DNA of 64,000 nucleotides from Bradyrhizobium sp. Rc3b. GTDB lineage: Bacteria; Pseudomonadota; Alphaproteobacteria; Rhizobiales; Xanthobacteraceae. The stretch covers positions 1 to 64,000 of the forward strand of contig NZ_FOUS01000006.1 in the NCBI RefSeq assembly GCF_900114915.1, read 5' to 3'. The notes beneath the pieces are model-generated. The model was not told the origin of the DNA and did not search any database. It saw only the letters and a program-made list of their open reading frames with translations. The position numbers were made by a program, and so were the translations under genes. This document shows positions 25,681 to 35,077 of this stretch, piece after piece; the first letter of the stretch is position 1; each line of letters starts with the position of its first letter.

Positions 25681-26817
25681 ATGAACAAGCTTAGCAACAC
25701 GTTCGACATCGTCATCGAGCAGGCGTTCGACTTTCTGTCTCCGGAATATGCCGAGCTGTTTGATCGCTCGGCTGCTACTGCGTTCCAGCATCCGATCTGG
25801 CTGCACAGCCTCTACACCAGGCTCGCGTCGGATGCGGGTGCGACACCTCTGGTCGTCGTGGTCCGCCACCGCGCGACGGGCGCCCTTGCGATGGTGCTGC
25901 CCTTGCTCCGGATCCGGCGCGGTCCGATCCGAACCGTCGAGTTCGCCGACCTCCGTGTCTCCGATTATCTGGCGCCGGTTTGCAGCCCGAAATTGTTTTC
26001 ACAACTGCTCGACGACGCCGAAGCATGCGCGGAGATCCGGCGCCTCGTTCGTCCTTTCGATCTGCTCCGGATGACCAAGCTGCCCGACGGGCGGCTTCCG
26101 ATCGAGAACCTCCTGGCTACGTCCCGCCGCGTATCGATGGACACCAATGCCTACGCGACGGTGCTCGTCGCGCCGTTCGAGCAATGGCGGGCCAGCGCGA
26201 TCGATCGCTCCTATCAGAAGGAGCTTGCAAAGAAATATCGTCAGCTCCAGAAAAAAGGCGCACTGAGCTTCTCATGCTGCAATGACAGCGCCTCCGTGCT
26301 CGAAGCGCTGGATGTGATGAGGAAGTTTCGCGGTCCGCGCTTTCAGGCGCAAGGCGACGGAGATCTGCTCCAGCGTCCCGAATATTTCGGCTTCTATTCC
26401 GACGTGGCCCTTCGTGGTCTCGGCTCCTTTGTGCGTCTCTATGCCATGAAGATGGACGGCGAAGTGATCGCCGCCGTGCTCGGCCTCTGCCATCAGGGCA
26501 GTTTCCTCATCATCATGAGCGCCTTCGACATTGCCGGGTACAAGAGCCAGTCGCTCGGCGCGCTGATGTTCGAGCAGGTCGCGCGGGATTGTATCGAGCG
26601 CGGCGATCAGATGCTCGATTTCACCATTGGTGACGAGCCATACAAGAAACTGTTCGGCGGACAGCCCTCGCCGATGTGGGCGATCACGAAAGCCGGCAGC
26701 ACCGCAGGTGCCGTCGCCCTGTTCGCGCTGAAGCAGGCTCCCTGGCTCAAACTGGCGGCCAAGCGGCTGTCGGATTTGCGGCTCCTGCCCGCCCGCACTC
26801 CAACGCCCACGCGCTGA
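25681..26817 (+). CDS. GNAT-fold acyltransferase, FemAB/CelD-like
   Basis: The 378-residue protein has two GNAT-like lobes, the arrangement of the BioF2-like/Acetyltransf_6 group found in CelD/BcsL and FemAB-type proteins. Features are an early aromatic stretch (FQHPIWLHSLYTRL), the QKELAKKYRQLQKKG helix linking the lobes, and a C-terminal LDFTIGDEPYKKLFG motif typical of this group. Relatives act in exopolysaccharide or cell-envelope assembly by transferring acyl or aminoacyl groups. I chose the ATG at 25681. Downstream glycosyltransferase and flippase genes support an envelope role. Confidence 0.88.
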   Translation: MNKLSNTFDIVIEQAFDFLSPEYAELFDRSAATAFQHPIWLHSLYTRLASDAGATPLVVVVRHRATGALAMVLPLLRIRRGPIRTVEFADLRVSDYLAPVCSPKLFSQLLDDAEACAEIRRLVRPFDLLRMTKLPDGRLPIENLLATSRRVSMDTNAYATVLVAPFEQWRASAIDRSYQKELAKKYRQLQKKGALSFSCCNDSASVLEALDVMRKFRGPRFQAQGDGDLLQRPEYFGFYSDVALRGLGSFVRLYAMKMDGEVIAAVLGLCHQGSFLIIMSAFDIAGYKSQSLGALMFEQVARDCIERGDQMLDFTIGDEPYKKLFGGQPSPMWAITKAGSTAGAVALFALKQAPWLKLAAKRLSDLRLLPARTPTPTR

Positions 26818-26844
26818 AAAACGGCAGGCGAAGGGCTACGGAGC

Positions 26845-28068
26845 TCAGGCGCGCAACGCCCCGCGAACTCGCCCGAGCCAGCCGGGATGCATTTGATCGA
26901 CGCGGTGCGCCAGGCTGCGCCGCAGGAAGTGCAACCGGCGCCGGACATCCCAGCCGATATCGTTGCGGGATGTCAGGGCCTGGCGGAAGCGCGCCATCTT
27001 CAGGGACTGCTGGTCCGCCGCAATCTTGTCGCGGTCGGAATAGAACTGCGGGATCTTGTCCAGGCCCATGCCTGGGGTCGCGAGCCACTTCGGAGCATAT
27101 TCAGTGCACAGACGATCGACGTCCACCAGCAGGCGCGCGACGCCCGTGCCGGCGGCGGGACAATTGGTCTGGAACGCATCGCCGATGAGCACGATGCCGG
27201 GCTGGAGATGTCCCTCGACCACGGTCAGATCCATCACCCAGTTCTGGACACGGTCAGTGACGCGGAAATCGCCGAGATAGGGCCGCAATCCCGGCAGCAG
27301 ACGCAGAACTGTCGCTTCCGGCTCACGACGCAGCTCGCGCATGATCGGATCGGTCGGGTCGCGGAACATGAAAAGATTGGCCCGCATGCCGGCGCGCACC
27401 GGAAACAGGCTGAGATAGTCGATGCCGTCGGCGGTGCGCTCGCCATAGCAGGTCAGCGCCTCGAAATCGAACGGCGCGCCATCGCGGCGGGCGATCGTGA
27501 AGCCGAACGAGACCGAATGGCGTTCGGCCAGAATCTGCCGCTTGATACCGAGTTTGTAACCGAGAGCCGCCGCCATGCCCGTGGCCAGAACGACGAGGCG
27601 CGCAGTCACGCGCCGTCCGGAGGCCAGCTCGAGATGCTGGACGTCGTCGCTGCAGCTGATCGCGGTGACCTCGTCGACGATCAGATCGGATGGATCGGGG
27701 ATCCGGCTGCGCGCCATGGCGACGAGATCGGCATAGGGAAATCCGTAGGCCTGGCCGACGCTGACATCGACCACCTTGCCTTCCCGGATATTGAGCACCT
27801 GATCATATCGACAAGCGACATTTTCGAGCGCATCGAGGAAGCCCAGCTTGCGGAGCATCGCCAATTGATGGCCGCCGATCTTTTCGACCCGGAACTCGTC
27901 CGGATAGACTGCCCGCTTGTCGATCAGGACGATGCGATGCCCTGCCCGCGCCAGCACGGCCGCCGCAAGCGATCCCGCAAGGCCACCACCGACGATCGCG
28001 ATGTCCGCAACGATCGTCGAAGTGCCAGCTGCGCCGATCGGCTCGGTCACAGTTCTATCCGCCGTCAT
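26845..28068 (-). CDS. FAD-dependent oxidoreductase/monooxygenase (group A type)
   Basis: The 407-residue flavoprotein has the Rossmann motif GGGLAGSLAAAVLARAG near the start and the second FAD motif GDAFQTNCPAAGTG around residue 310, as in UbiH/halogenase-like monooxygenases. The ATG at 28068 has GGGAG eight bases upstream. An open frame continues to 28149 without better signals. It lies tail to tail with the acyltransferase gene (27-bp gap), so it is not in that operon. The substrate is unknown. Modification of a lipid, quinone or pigment would fit the family. Confidence 0.88.
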   Translation of the reverse strand: MTADRTVTEPIGAAGTSTIVADIAIVGGGLAGSLAAAVLARAGHRIVLIDKRAVYPDEFRVEKIGGHQLAMLRKLGFLDALENVACRYDQVLNIREGKVVDVSVGQAYGFPYADLVAMARSRIPDPSDLIVDEVTAISCSDDVQHLELASGRRVTARLVVLATGMAAALGYKLGIKRQILAERHSVSFGFTIARRDGAPFDFEALTCYGERTADGIDYLSLFPVRAGMRANLFMFRDPTDPIMRELRREPEATVLRLLPGLRPYLGDFRVTDRVQNWVMDLTVVEGHLQPGIVLIGDAFQTNCPAAGTGVARLLVDVDRLCTEYAPKWLATPGMGLDKIPQFYSDRDKIAADQQSLKMARFRQALTSRNDIGWDVRRRLHFLRRSLAHRVDQMHPGWLGRVRGALRA

Positions 28069-28533
28069 GATCCAGGCTCCCACGGTCAACCAAAGCCGCA
28101 CGTGCAATTCTCCGGCCTGATGTCGCATCGCAGGACCAAACGCGATCATTTCTCGGTATCGAGGTTAATGAAGCAGAGAGCCGGGCTACCCAGACGATAA
28201 CCGGCACGCCTCTTGCTCGGGATTCTCGGTAAATTCCGGCTTCCGGCAGTTCTGCGGCCGATCCCGGCGAGCCATTCCGCATTCAAGCGCCTGATCTCGC
28301 CTTTATCGGCCGTCGATGCGGCACTATGCCGTCAGTCGGCCTGAGCTCGGCGCTGCTCTATTTGGGACAACGGGGAAGGCGATGTTCCACAGTGGAGCAA
28401 CCGGCATCATCGCGGTATCGAGCCGCGGGCGAGATCCTGGACGCCCGCATTAACACTCGCTGTTTTTCGGCATGCTAGGTTGTCACCGATATCGGAACAT
28501 GTTTTTCAGGGGAGAGCAGCTCCTTAAACTTCC
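28069..28533. other. Intergenic stretch upstream of the flippase gene
   Basis: About 465 bp between the divergent flavoprotein and flippase genes. It is the likely promoter region for both. I see no RNA gene, repeat or convincing open frame. One 75-codon minus-strand frame lacks a ribosome binding site and family resemblance. Confidence 0.5.
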
Positions 28534-29880
28534 ATGATTAAATCCATCCTCCAGCTCATGCGGCGCGATGTCACGCGCGGTGTCGTCGGTACCATCCTGC
28601 TCAAGGTTGGTAGCGGCGCGCTCGCGTTTGCGTTGTTTTCGCTGGCGGCGCGAACGATGTCGCCCGACGGCTTCGGTATCTTTGCGACCTGGCTTTCGGT
28701 TGCCCAGATCGCCGCCGTCGTGGGACTGGTCGGCCAGGAATCGTTGCTGGTGCGGTTCCTGAACGAGTATCAGGTCGGCGACAGGCCGGACCTCACCAAA
28801 GGTGTTCTCCTGTCGAGCTTCAAGATTACCTCGGTCGCAATGCTGATTGTGATCATCGGGATCGCCATCGCGGCGGACATGAGAGGCGACGGGTGGCTGC
28901 TCATACTTGCGGTGTCGGCCTATACGGCCGCGACTGCCGGAGTGATGCTTGGCAGCCAGATCGCACGCTCCCTGGTCAGCATTCTCACGGGCGAAGGAAA
29001 TCGCGAGTTCTTCTGGCGAGTCATCGTCGTCCTGTTTCTGCTCGCCATGCTGCTCGGTCATCGGCAACTCGATCCCGCCGAGTTGATGGCGGTGATGACA
29101 CTTGCCATATCGGTGGGCCTGGTTGCGCAAATCGTTTCGATCGCGCGCGTGCTGCCGGATTTGCGCGGTACTCCGGCGCGCTCCGAAACGTCCCGCTGGC
29201 GCTCGAGCGCCCTGCACTTCTGGCTTGCATCCATCCTTGAAGCTGCAAACCAGTATTTCGACGTCATTCTGGTGTACTGGATGCTGGATCCGGTGACTGC
29301 CGGTATCTACTTTGCCGCATCGCGCCTTGCCAACATCTTCGCCATGCTGTCGGCAGCGCTATACACGTTCGGAGCCCGCCGGCTTCCCTCGCTGTATTTC
29401 AGCAAGAACCACCGGGAGTTCGAGCGAACCTTGCAGCTGATGGCGGAGGTGACCGCGCTATGCGTGATCGCCGGGCTGGCAACGATCTGGATCGGCGGCC
29501 CCTATCTCCTCAACCTGTTCGGACCTCATTTCACCGCGCAGCACTCGGTCTTGATCGTGCTCGCAATCGGGACGGCCATCCAGGCCGCAGGCGGCCCGTC
29601 TGCTGCGATCCTGCAACTGACCGGCCATGAACGAATCTACGTCCCCGTCGTTGCCGCCAATGTCGCGCTGCGGCTCGTGGGATTTCTCATCCTCATTCCC
29701 TGGCTCGGTGTGCTTGGCGCCGCGATTTCGGCGACCGTATCGCTGGCGCTCGCGACCATTGCCCTGAACGTCCTCTGCCGCCGCCGAACAGGGGTGGATC
29801 CTTCGATCCTCGTGCTGCTGCGCTTCTCCGCCTTGAAGCGCGGCAATTATGCAGTGCGCGGCGCCGACTCCAGCGACTAG
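28534..29880 (+). CDS. Polysaccharide/lipid-linked oligosaccharide flippase (MATE/MOP superfamily)
   Basis: The 448-residue membrane protein has about 12 hydrophobic segments and the N-terminal pattern of Wzx/RfbX-like flippases (TRGVVGTILLKVGSGALAF, AARTMSPDGFGIFA). These proteins move lipid-linked glycans or glycolipids across the inner membrane. It precedes a glycosyltransferase and a GINT-like protein on the same strand, about 240 bp upstream. Together they look like a small glycan or glycolipid export locus. A lipid flippase rather than an O-antigen flippase is equally possible. Confidence 0.9.
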   Translation: MIKSILQLMRRDVTRGVVGTILLKVGSGALAFALFSLAARTMSPDGFGIFATWLSVAQIAAVVGLVGQESLLVRFLNEYQVGDRPDLTKGVLLSSFKITSVAMLIVIIGIAIAADMRGDGWLLILAVSAYTAATAGVMLGSQIARSLVSILTGEGNREFFWRVIVVLFLLAMLLGHRQLDPAELMAVMTLAISVGLVAQIVSIARVLPDLRGTPARSETSRWRSSALHFWLASILEAANQYFDVILVYWMLDPVTAGIYFAASRLANIFAMLSAALYTFGARRLPSLYFSKNHREFERTLQLMAEVTALCVIAGLATIWIGGPYLLNLFGPHFTAQHSVLIVLAIGTAIQAAGGPSAAILQLTGHERIYVPVVAANVALRLVGFLILIPWLGVLGAAISATVSLALATIALNVLCRRRTGVDPSILVLLRFSALKRGNYAVRGADSSD

Positions 29881-30118
29881 GCCTCAATCACGCCCTCCCC
29901 CGGCAGTTCGCGATCACGCGCTGGTAGCGCTCGGGATCGATTGGTTAACGCGCTCGCTGCGCAGCATCCTGGAACCCGTGAAATGCCTGCGGGAGCGATG
30001 TCGGCGGCCAGGCCTGGCATTAACTCCGTTTGTTGCTAGTCGGTGTCCGCGCGATGCCCGCATGATAGGTACGGAGTTAAGAAGGTGAAGATTTCGTTTC
30101 TTTAGCGGGTCGGGATCG

Positions 30119-31294
30119 GTGCTCCACTATCAGCCGAACAAGGAATTGGGCGAGACGACCGCGACGGCACCCGCGCGGTCGAACGGCGGCGGACGAAAGC
30201 TGCACGTGCTTCTCGCGCAGACCCAAGCCGAGAACGCCGGTGCGCAGGAGATCTCCAGGCTTCTCGGCGCCGGGCTGACCGCGCGTGGCTACCGCGTCAC
30301 CAATCTATTTTTCTTCCGCAAATCGGATTCCTTCGACGAGCCGCCCGATACGCTCTATTGCGCACCGAGCCGACCCGGCAATCCGGTGGCACTGCTGCGG
30401 ATGCTGTGGGCGCTCGGCCGCCATATCAGCACCATCAGGCCCGACGCCGTCCTGACCTTCCAGCATTTCGGCAACGTCATCGGCGGCGGCGTGACGCGCC
30501 TCGTCAGCCGCGCACCTGTCATCGCCAATCAGGTGTCATCCGCATTGTCGATGAGCTGGCCGGTCCGCACCGCCGACATCGCCATGGGCAGCCTCGGCTT
30601 CTTCGATCGCATCACGCTCAATTCGCAAGACATGGAGCGCGAATATTCGCGCTACCCCGCGGCCTACCGGTCGCGCATGGTGCATGTCCCGCACGGCTTC
30701 GATGACAAGGCCCTGATCCTGTCGAAGGAAGCCGCACGACAAAAATTCAGCCTGCCGCCGGATCGTATATTGCTCGGCTGCGCAGCGAGGCTGCATCCGC
30801 ACAAGCGTCTCGACCTGGCGATACGTCTGCTGCCGGATCAACCGTCCTGGCACCTCGCGCTTGCCGGCCAGGGAGCCGACGAGGCCCGGCTGAAGCTGCT
30901 CGCGAGTGAATTGAAGGTGTCAGACAGGCTGCATTTGCTGGGGGAAATCCCGCCCAGCCGGATGGCGGAGTTTCTCGCCTGCCTCGACGTGTTCGTATTC
31001 CCGACACAGGCCGAGACCTTCGGTCTGGCCGCGGTCGAAGCTGCGAACGCCGGTGTTCCCTCCGTCGTCAACGATCTTCCCGTCTTGCGCGAAGTGTTGT
31101 CCTACGAAGGAAGACCGACTGCGCTCTTCGTCGATGCCTCCGATCAAGCGAAGCTCTCTGCAGCCGTCTCCGGGCTGTTGACGGACCAACATTTGAGCGA
31201 CCAACTGCGACAAAACGCCAAAGGCCTGCGGCTGCGCTATTCGGTAGATGCCATGGTGGAGGAATACGTTCGAATTCTCGGCCAGGTCACTTGA
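30119..31294 (+). CDS. Glycosyltransferase family 4 (GT-B fold)
   Basis: The 391-residue retaining GT-B glycosyltransferase shows the KLHVLLAQT N-terminal strand, a phosphate-binding region (GCAARLHPHKRLDLAI at about 219-234) and the EX7E motif (ETFGLAAVE, continuing EAANAGVPSVV). It starts with GTG at 30119, forced by an in-frame stop at 30086, and the ribosome binding site is weak. It would use a nucleotide sugar to extend a lipid-linked acceptor. The GINT-like gene begins 29 bp after its stop, indicating one transcript. Confidence 0.9.
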   Translation: MLHYQPNKELGETTATAPARSNGGGRKLHVLLAQTQAENAGAQEISRLLGAGLTARGYRVTNLFFFRKSDSFDEPPDTLYCAPSRPGNPVALLRMLWALGRHISTIRPDAVLTFQHFGNVIGGGVTRLVSRAPVIANQVSSALSMSWPVRTADIAMGSLGFFDRITLNSQDMEREYSRYPAAYRSRMVHVPHGFDDKALILSKEAARQKFSLPPDRILLGCAARLHPHKRLDLAIRLLPDQPSWHLALAGQGADEARLKLLASELKVSDRLHLLGEIPPSRMAEFLACLDVFVFPTQAETFGLAAVEAANAGVPSVVNDLPVLREVLSYEGRPTALFVDASDQAKLSAAVSGLLTDQHLSDQLRQNAKGLRLRYSVDAMVEEYVRILGQVT

Positions 31295-31323
31295 CCTGAT
31301 ACGTTGGAATAGATGGGCTCGAC

Positions 31324-32859
31324 ATGATCATCGAGTTTCGCTGTGAACGCGACTACGCGCGGCGGTGGATGGATCGCCAGACACTGTCGATCGACGGCCG
31401 GGACGTTCCGGTTCAAATCGCGTGGACGGCGACTGCAGAGCCGCGTCCCACAGGCCTCGACGCCCTGTTCGAGCTCGAACGCCTGGTGTTGCACAAGGGC
31501 AAACACAGCGGCGCCAACAGGCTGAACATTGTTGCGGAACGGACGCAGGCGCCCACCGGGACGGCCGACGTGATCGTCGATTTCACCGGCGGCGCGCGCA
31601 ATCCGAACGGCTCGGCCCGGCTGTATCTCCGTCCGCTGTTCAATGGAGTTGCAGGCGAAAACGCCGCGCTCGCCGCCATCCTGGCCGGCGACCTGCCGGT
31701 GATCGACATCGTCAACGAAGTCGACGGCTCGGTCGTCGATCGCGGCCATCCTTCCGGCGAAATCGCCGCAGGCCTCAGCGGCGCACTCGAAACCGTCATG
31801 GCGCGAACGCTGACTATGGTGTCGGCGATCCTGTCGGGACGGCCGCGGATTGTGCCGCAACTGGCGCGTCCCGCCGGAGATGGCTCGCGGCGGGGTCCCG
31901 CCGGCTATGTCGCGCGCGGCCTTGCCGTGTCGATCGCCAAGGAGATCTATCGCCTCTGCTGCTACGCCCCGCATTGGCATATCGGGTGGCGTTTCAACGA
32001 CGGCGCAGGCGTCTGGCAGACGGGCGACCTGTCTGGACCAGGCTGGAACATTCTTCCCGATCCCGGCAATCACTTCTACGCCGATCCCATTCCCGTCACG
32101 TGGCATGGCCGAACATTCGTCTTCTTCGAAGACCTCGATCACCGGGTTGGAAAGGGCATCATTTCGGCGATCGAGTTCGGTGACAATGGGCCGACCGGCG
32201 AGGTCGTGCCCGTGCTCGAGGAGCCCTGGCACCTCTCCTATCCCTTTCTGATCGAAGACGGCGGCGATTTGTGGATGATCCCGGAGAGCTCGATCCACGG
32301 CGACGTTGCCCTCTATAAATGCGTTCGCTTCCCGGACAAATGGGAGCGACACGCGACGCTGCTGTCAGGCCTTGAGCTCGCCGACGTCACGATCACGCGG
32401 CACAACGGCCTGCATTATCTGTTCGGCGCCTGGCGCGATGGCACCGGCGGTTATTCGGACTCGCTGGCGATCTATTACGCCGAGCACCTCCTGGGACCCT
32501 GGTTGCCGCACGCCAGCAATCCGGTCCTGATCGACCGTGCAAGCACGCGGCCGGCGGGGAATTTCGTGACCATCAATGACCAATTGTGGCGCCCGGTCCA
32601 GAACTGTGCCGACGGATACGGTGCGGCGCTCGCGCTGGCGGAAGTCATCGAGCTGTCGCCGACGGCCTTCAAGCAGATCGTCCGCCATTCCCTCAAGCCC
32701 GGACCGGTGTGGCCCGGCAGAAAGCTGCACACCCTGAACCGCTGTGGCCGGCTCGAGGTGATCGACGGATCGCGTGTCCAACCCAAGACCCGCGCCTTCG
32801 CGAGCAAACTTCCGTCCGCCGTTCAGTCTCCGCGCACCAGTTCATACACCGCCGGCTGA
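31324..32859 (+). CDS. Glucosamine inositolphosphorylceramide transferase-like protein
   Basis: The 511-residue protein has a C-terminal beta-propeller-like part (about 195-480) resembling the C-terminal domain of plant glucosamine inositolphosphorylceramide transferase 1 (GINT1). Visible repeats include FYADPIPVTWHGRTFVFFED and HLSYPFLIEDGGDLWMIPE, a layout shared with GH43-like propellers. The first 150 residues resemble the formyltransferase-like front part seen in bacterial relatives. The ATG at 31324 is preceded only by a weak GGG site. It overlaps the convergent monooxygenase gene by 18 bp. A role in glycosylating a lipid or glycan is inferred. The bacterial acceptor is not known. Confidence 0.82.
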   Translation: MIIEFRCERDYARRWMDRQTLSIDGRDVPVQIAWTATAEPRPTGLDALFELERLVLHKGKHSGANRLNIVAERTQAPTGTADVIVDFTGGARNPNGSARLYLRPLFNGVAGENAALAAILAGDLPVIDIVNEVDGSVVDRGHPSGEIAAGLSGALETVMARTLTMVSAILSGRPRIVPQLARPAGDGSRRGPAGYVARGLAVSIAKEIYRLCCYAPHWHIGWRFNDGAGVWQTGDLSGPGWNILPDPGNHFYADPIPVTWHGRTFVFFEDLDHRVGKGIISAIEFGDNGPTGEVVPVLEEPWHLSYPFLIEDGGDLWMIPESSIHGDVALYKCVRFPDKWERHATLLSGLELADVTITRHNGLHYLFGAWRDGTGGYSDSLAIYYAEHLLGPWLPHASNPVLIDRASTRPAGNFVTINDQLWRPVQNCADGYGAALALAEVIELSPTAFKQIVRHSLKPGPVWPGRKLHTLNRCGRLEVIDGSRVQPKTRAFASKLPSAVQSPRTSSYTAG

Positions 32860-34563
32860 AGCCGCCGGCGCGCCGTCGCTTGCGCCGTGCCCAAGCGCGC
32901 GGGCGAGGACATGCCCGATCGTTCCGACCTGTGACGCGCTGCCACGCCAGGCCACGATCTGGTCGGGGCGTATCAAAGCAAGGTCGGCGTCATAGAGTTC
33001 GCGCAAGGATCCCGGCAGCTTGACGAGCTTCACATCCGCCCCGAGCGCGCGGACGCCGTCGGCGACCGCAGCGGGCGCCGGCGCGGCCTCGCCGAACTGG
33101 AGCAACGTCCATTCGAATCCGAATAAATCGTACAAGGACACGCCGTCCTCCAGCCACGCATGCGGTGCGCGTCCGCCAGGACAGGCGCTGGGAATGTAGA
33201 CGTTCGCAGCATCAGGCGGCGGCCGGCTGCCGTCGGAGACGATGATTGGCGAACCGTCGTAACGCCCACCGAAGGTAACACCGGGGATGTTGAATTCGGC
33301 ACGAGCGTGCTGCTCGAGATAGACGCCTGCCGTCCGCCGCGCTTCGTTGCCTTCGTCCGTGGCGTCCTCGATGTCAGGCGCGGGCGCGAACAGACCAAGG
33401 GAGTCCGCGAAGCGCCGGGCATAATCGGTGTTGCGGAGCGCCACCGGACGCCGCTCGACCTCGTAGCTGTCGAGCAGCGATACCGGGCTTACGCCCTTGA
33501 CGACGCTTGCCAGCTTCCAGCCGAGGTTGACCGCGTCCTCGATCGCAGTGTTGTAGCCGAGCCCGCCGGTCGGCGTGAACAGATGTGCCGCGTCGCCGCC
33601 GAGGAACACCCTGCCCCGCTGCATGCCGTTCGCGACCAGCGCGTGACCTGCGGTCCAGGTCACGAACGACAGCACCTCGCATTCGATCGGCGCGCCGCAG
33701 GCGCGCTGGAACGCGGCCTTGGCCTCGTTGACCGTGATCGCACTCTCATCTTCACCCGGCCGCAGCTGGGTGTGAAACGCGAATTCGTCGCGTCCGTTCA
33801 CCGAGGCCATGAAGGCCCGGCGGTCACCATTGAAGCAATTGTACATCCACGCCTTGGCGTGCGGGATGCTGGCGTAGAACTCCGGCGCGCGGAGATACAC
33901 AGCCAGCATGCGGCCGCCCATGAAATCGCGCTGCGTCCCGGTCTCGCCGCCATAGACGATGCCGAGCGATTGGCGAACCGCCGAGCGGGGTCCGTCGGCG
34001 CCGACCAAGAAGTCGGCCCGGACCTGAAAGCGCCTGCCATCATCGAGACATTCGATCTCGCCGACGATGCCGTCATCGTTTTCGGTGTAACCGACGAGCC
34101 GGTGGCCATAGTTGAGCTGCATACCGGGAAGCCGCTCGGCATGGCCGCGCAGCACCGCCTCGACATATTTTTGCGAGACGCGATGCGGCAGCTCCGCTGC
34201 GCTCCAGGAGCCCGACATGCCCTTGATCAGCTCGCTCGCGCGGGACGATGACGGCAATGCAAAGCGCGCCAGCTCGTAACCGGTATAGCGGGTGAAATAC
34301 GCAACGTCGGTCGGGTAGTCCGCGGGCAGGCCCTCGCGCCTGATCTCGTCGGCAAAACCCAGCCGCCGATAATGCTCCATCGAGCGCGCCTGCGTTGCGT
34401 TGGCTTGCGGATTGAATGCGGTGCCCGGCTTCTCGTCGACCAAGATCGCGGACACGCCGCGCCGGCCGAGCTCGTTGGCCAGCATCAGCCCGCATGGCCC
34501 CCCGCCCACGATGAGCACCGAGGCCGTCAGACGTGTTTCCAATAGGCTTCTCCCCACCAGCAT
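32842..34563 (-). CDS. FAD-dependent aromatic monooxygenase (MhpA/TfdB type)
   Basis: The 573-residue group A flavoprotein hydroxylase has the FAD motif GGGPCGLMLANELGRRG at the start, the mid-protein DG motif (VGADGPRSAVRQ) and the GDAAHLFTPTGGLGYNTAIED motif near 320. A thioredoxin-like C-terminal domain is typical of phenol and 3-(3-hydroxyphenyl)propionate hydroxylases. It would add one oxygen to an aromatic ring using NAD(P)H. It lies 46 bp downstream of a MarR gene on the same strand, with a palindrome in the gap. The substrate is unknown. The hydroxyquinol pathway farther right needs a ring hydroxylase, but linkage is not shown. Confidence 0.93.
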   Translation of the reverse strand: MLVGRSLLETRLTASVLIVGGGPCGLMLANELGRRGVSAILVDEKPGTAFNPQANATQARSMEHYRRLGFADEIRREGLPADYPTDVAYFTRYTGYELARFALPSSSRASELIKGMSGSWSAAELPHRVSQKYVEAVLRGHAERLPGMQLNYGHRLVGYTENDDGIVGEIECLDDGRRFQVRADFLVGADGPRSAVRQSLGIVYGGETGTQRDFMGGRMLAVYLRAPEFYASIPHAKAWMYNCFNGDRRAFMASVNGRDEFAFHTQLRPGEDESAITVNEAKAAFQRACGAPIECEVLSFVTWTAGHALVANGMQRGRVFLGGDAAHLFTPTGGLGYNTAIEDAVNLGWKLASVVKGVSPVSLLDSYEVERRPVALRNTDYARRFADSLGLFAPAPDIEDATDEGNEARRTAGVYLEQHARAEFNIPGVTFGGRYDGSPIIVSDGSRPPPDAANVYIPSACPGGRAPHAWLEDGVSLYDLFGFEWTLLQFGEAAPAPAAVADGVRALGADVKLVKLPGSLRELYDADLALIRPDQIVAWRGSASQVGTIGHVLARALGHGASDGAPAASAGGV

Positions 34564-34585
34564 TATCTCGCATGGTAAGGCTGCC

Positions 34586-34599
34586 TGACGATATCGTCA
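34586..34599. promoter_or_regulatory. Palindrome between MarR and monooxygenase genes
   Basis: TGACGATATCGTCA is a perfect 14-bp palindrome 22 bp upstream of the monooxygenase start, in the 46-bp gap after the MarR gene. MarR dimers bind palindromes of this size. A related CGATATCG occurs again within the last MarR codons (near 34614-34621). It may be the operator of an internal promoter. Confidence 0.5.
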
Positions 34600-34609
34600 A
34601 GTTACCTGA

Positions 34610-35077
34610 CTAATCGATATCGTCGAGCGTGTCGAACTTCGCCCCGTAGACCGTCAGCCCTTTCAGGATCGCGTCCATGGCGGATTTGCCGAGCTCGACG
34701 CGCATCTCCTGCTCGGCGATGTCGACCGCATCGCGGAACGCGTCGAGCCATTTGCGCCCGGCCGGCGTGAACATGACGATGCGGGCGCGCCGGTCGGTCG
34801 GATCGGCGATGCGATCGACCAGGCCGAGCTCGGCGCATTGATCGACCAGCTCGCCCATCGCCTGCTTGCTCATGGATGCACGGCGGGCGAGCTCGGTGAG
34901 CCGCGTCCCCTCCACGTCGAGATTGCGGGTGAGGCTGACATGGGCAATGCGCGTCTCGTCGTGTCCCCGCTCGCCCATCAATTCGAAGACGCGGCCTTCG
35001 AAGCGGCGAACCGCGTTGTTGAGCAGGCGGCCGATATTGGCATGCCGCCACGCGGTGCCGGATGTCCTGGATTTCAC
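34610..35077 (-). CDS. MarR family transcriptional regulator
   Basis: A 155-residue MarR-type winged-helix repressor. The recognition region reads LTELARRASMSKQAMGELVDQC, followed by the wing (IADPTDRRARIVMFT). I chose GTG at 35077, which has GGAAG eight bases upstream. The frame runs on to 35179, but those extra residues look non-conserved. MarR proteins commonly release DNA on binding a phenolic compound, and this one probably controls the monooxygenase directly downstream. Confidence 0.88.
   Translation of the reverse strand: MKSRTSGTAWRHANIGRLLNNAVRRFEGRVFELMGERGHDETRIAHVSLTRNLDVEGTRLTELARRASMSKQAMGELVDQCAELGLVDRIADPTDRRARIVMFTPAGRKWLDAFRDAVDIAEQEMRVELGKSAMDAILKGLTVYGAKFDTLDDID

Noticed and set aside
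30085..30105. A six-codon frame (GTG AAG ATT TCG TTT CTT, then stop) with a purine-rich leader just before the glycosyltransferase
   Set aside because: It looks like a typical glycosyltransferase N-terminus (MKISFL) cut by a stop, or a leader peptide, but it is too short to support either reading.
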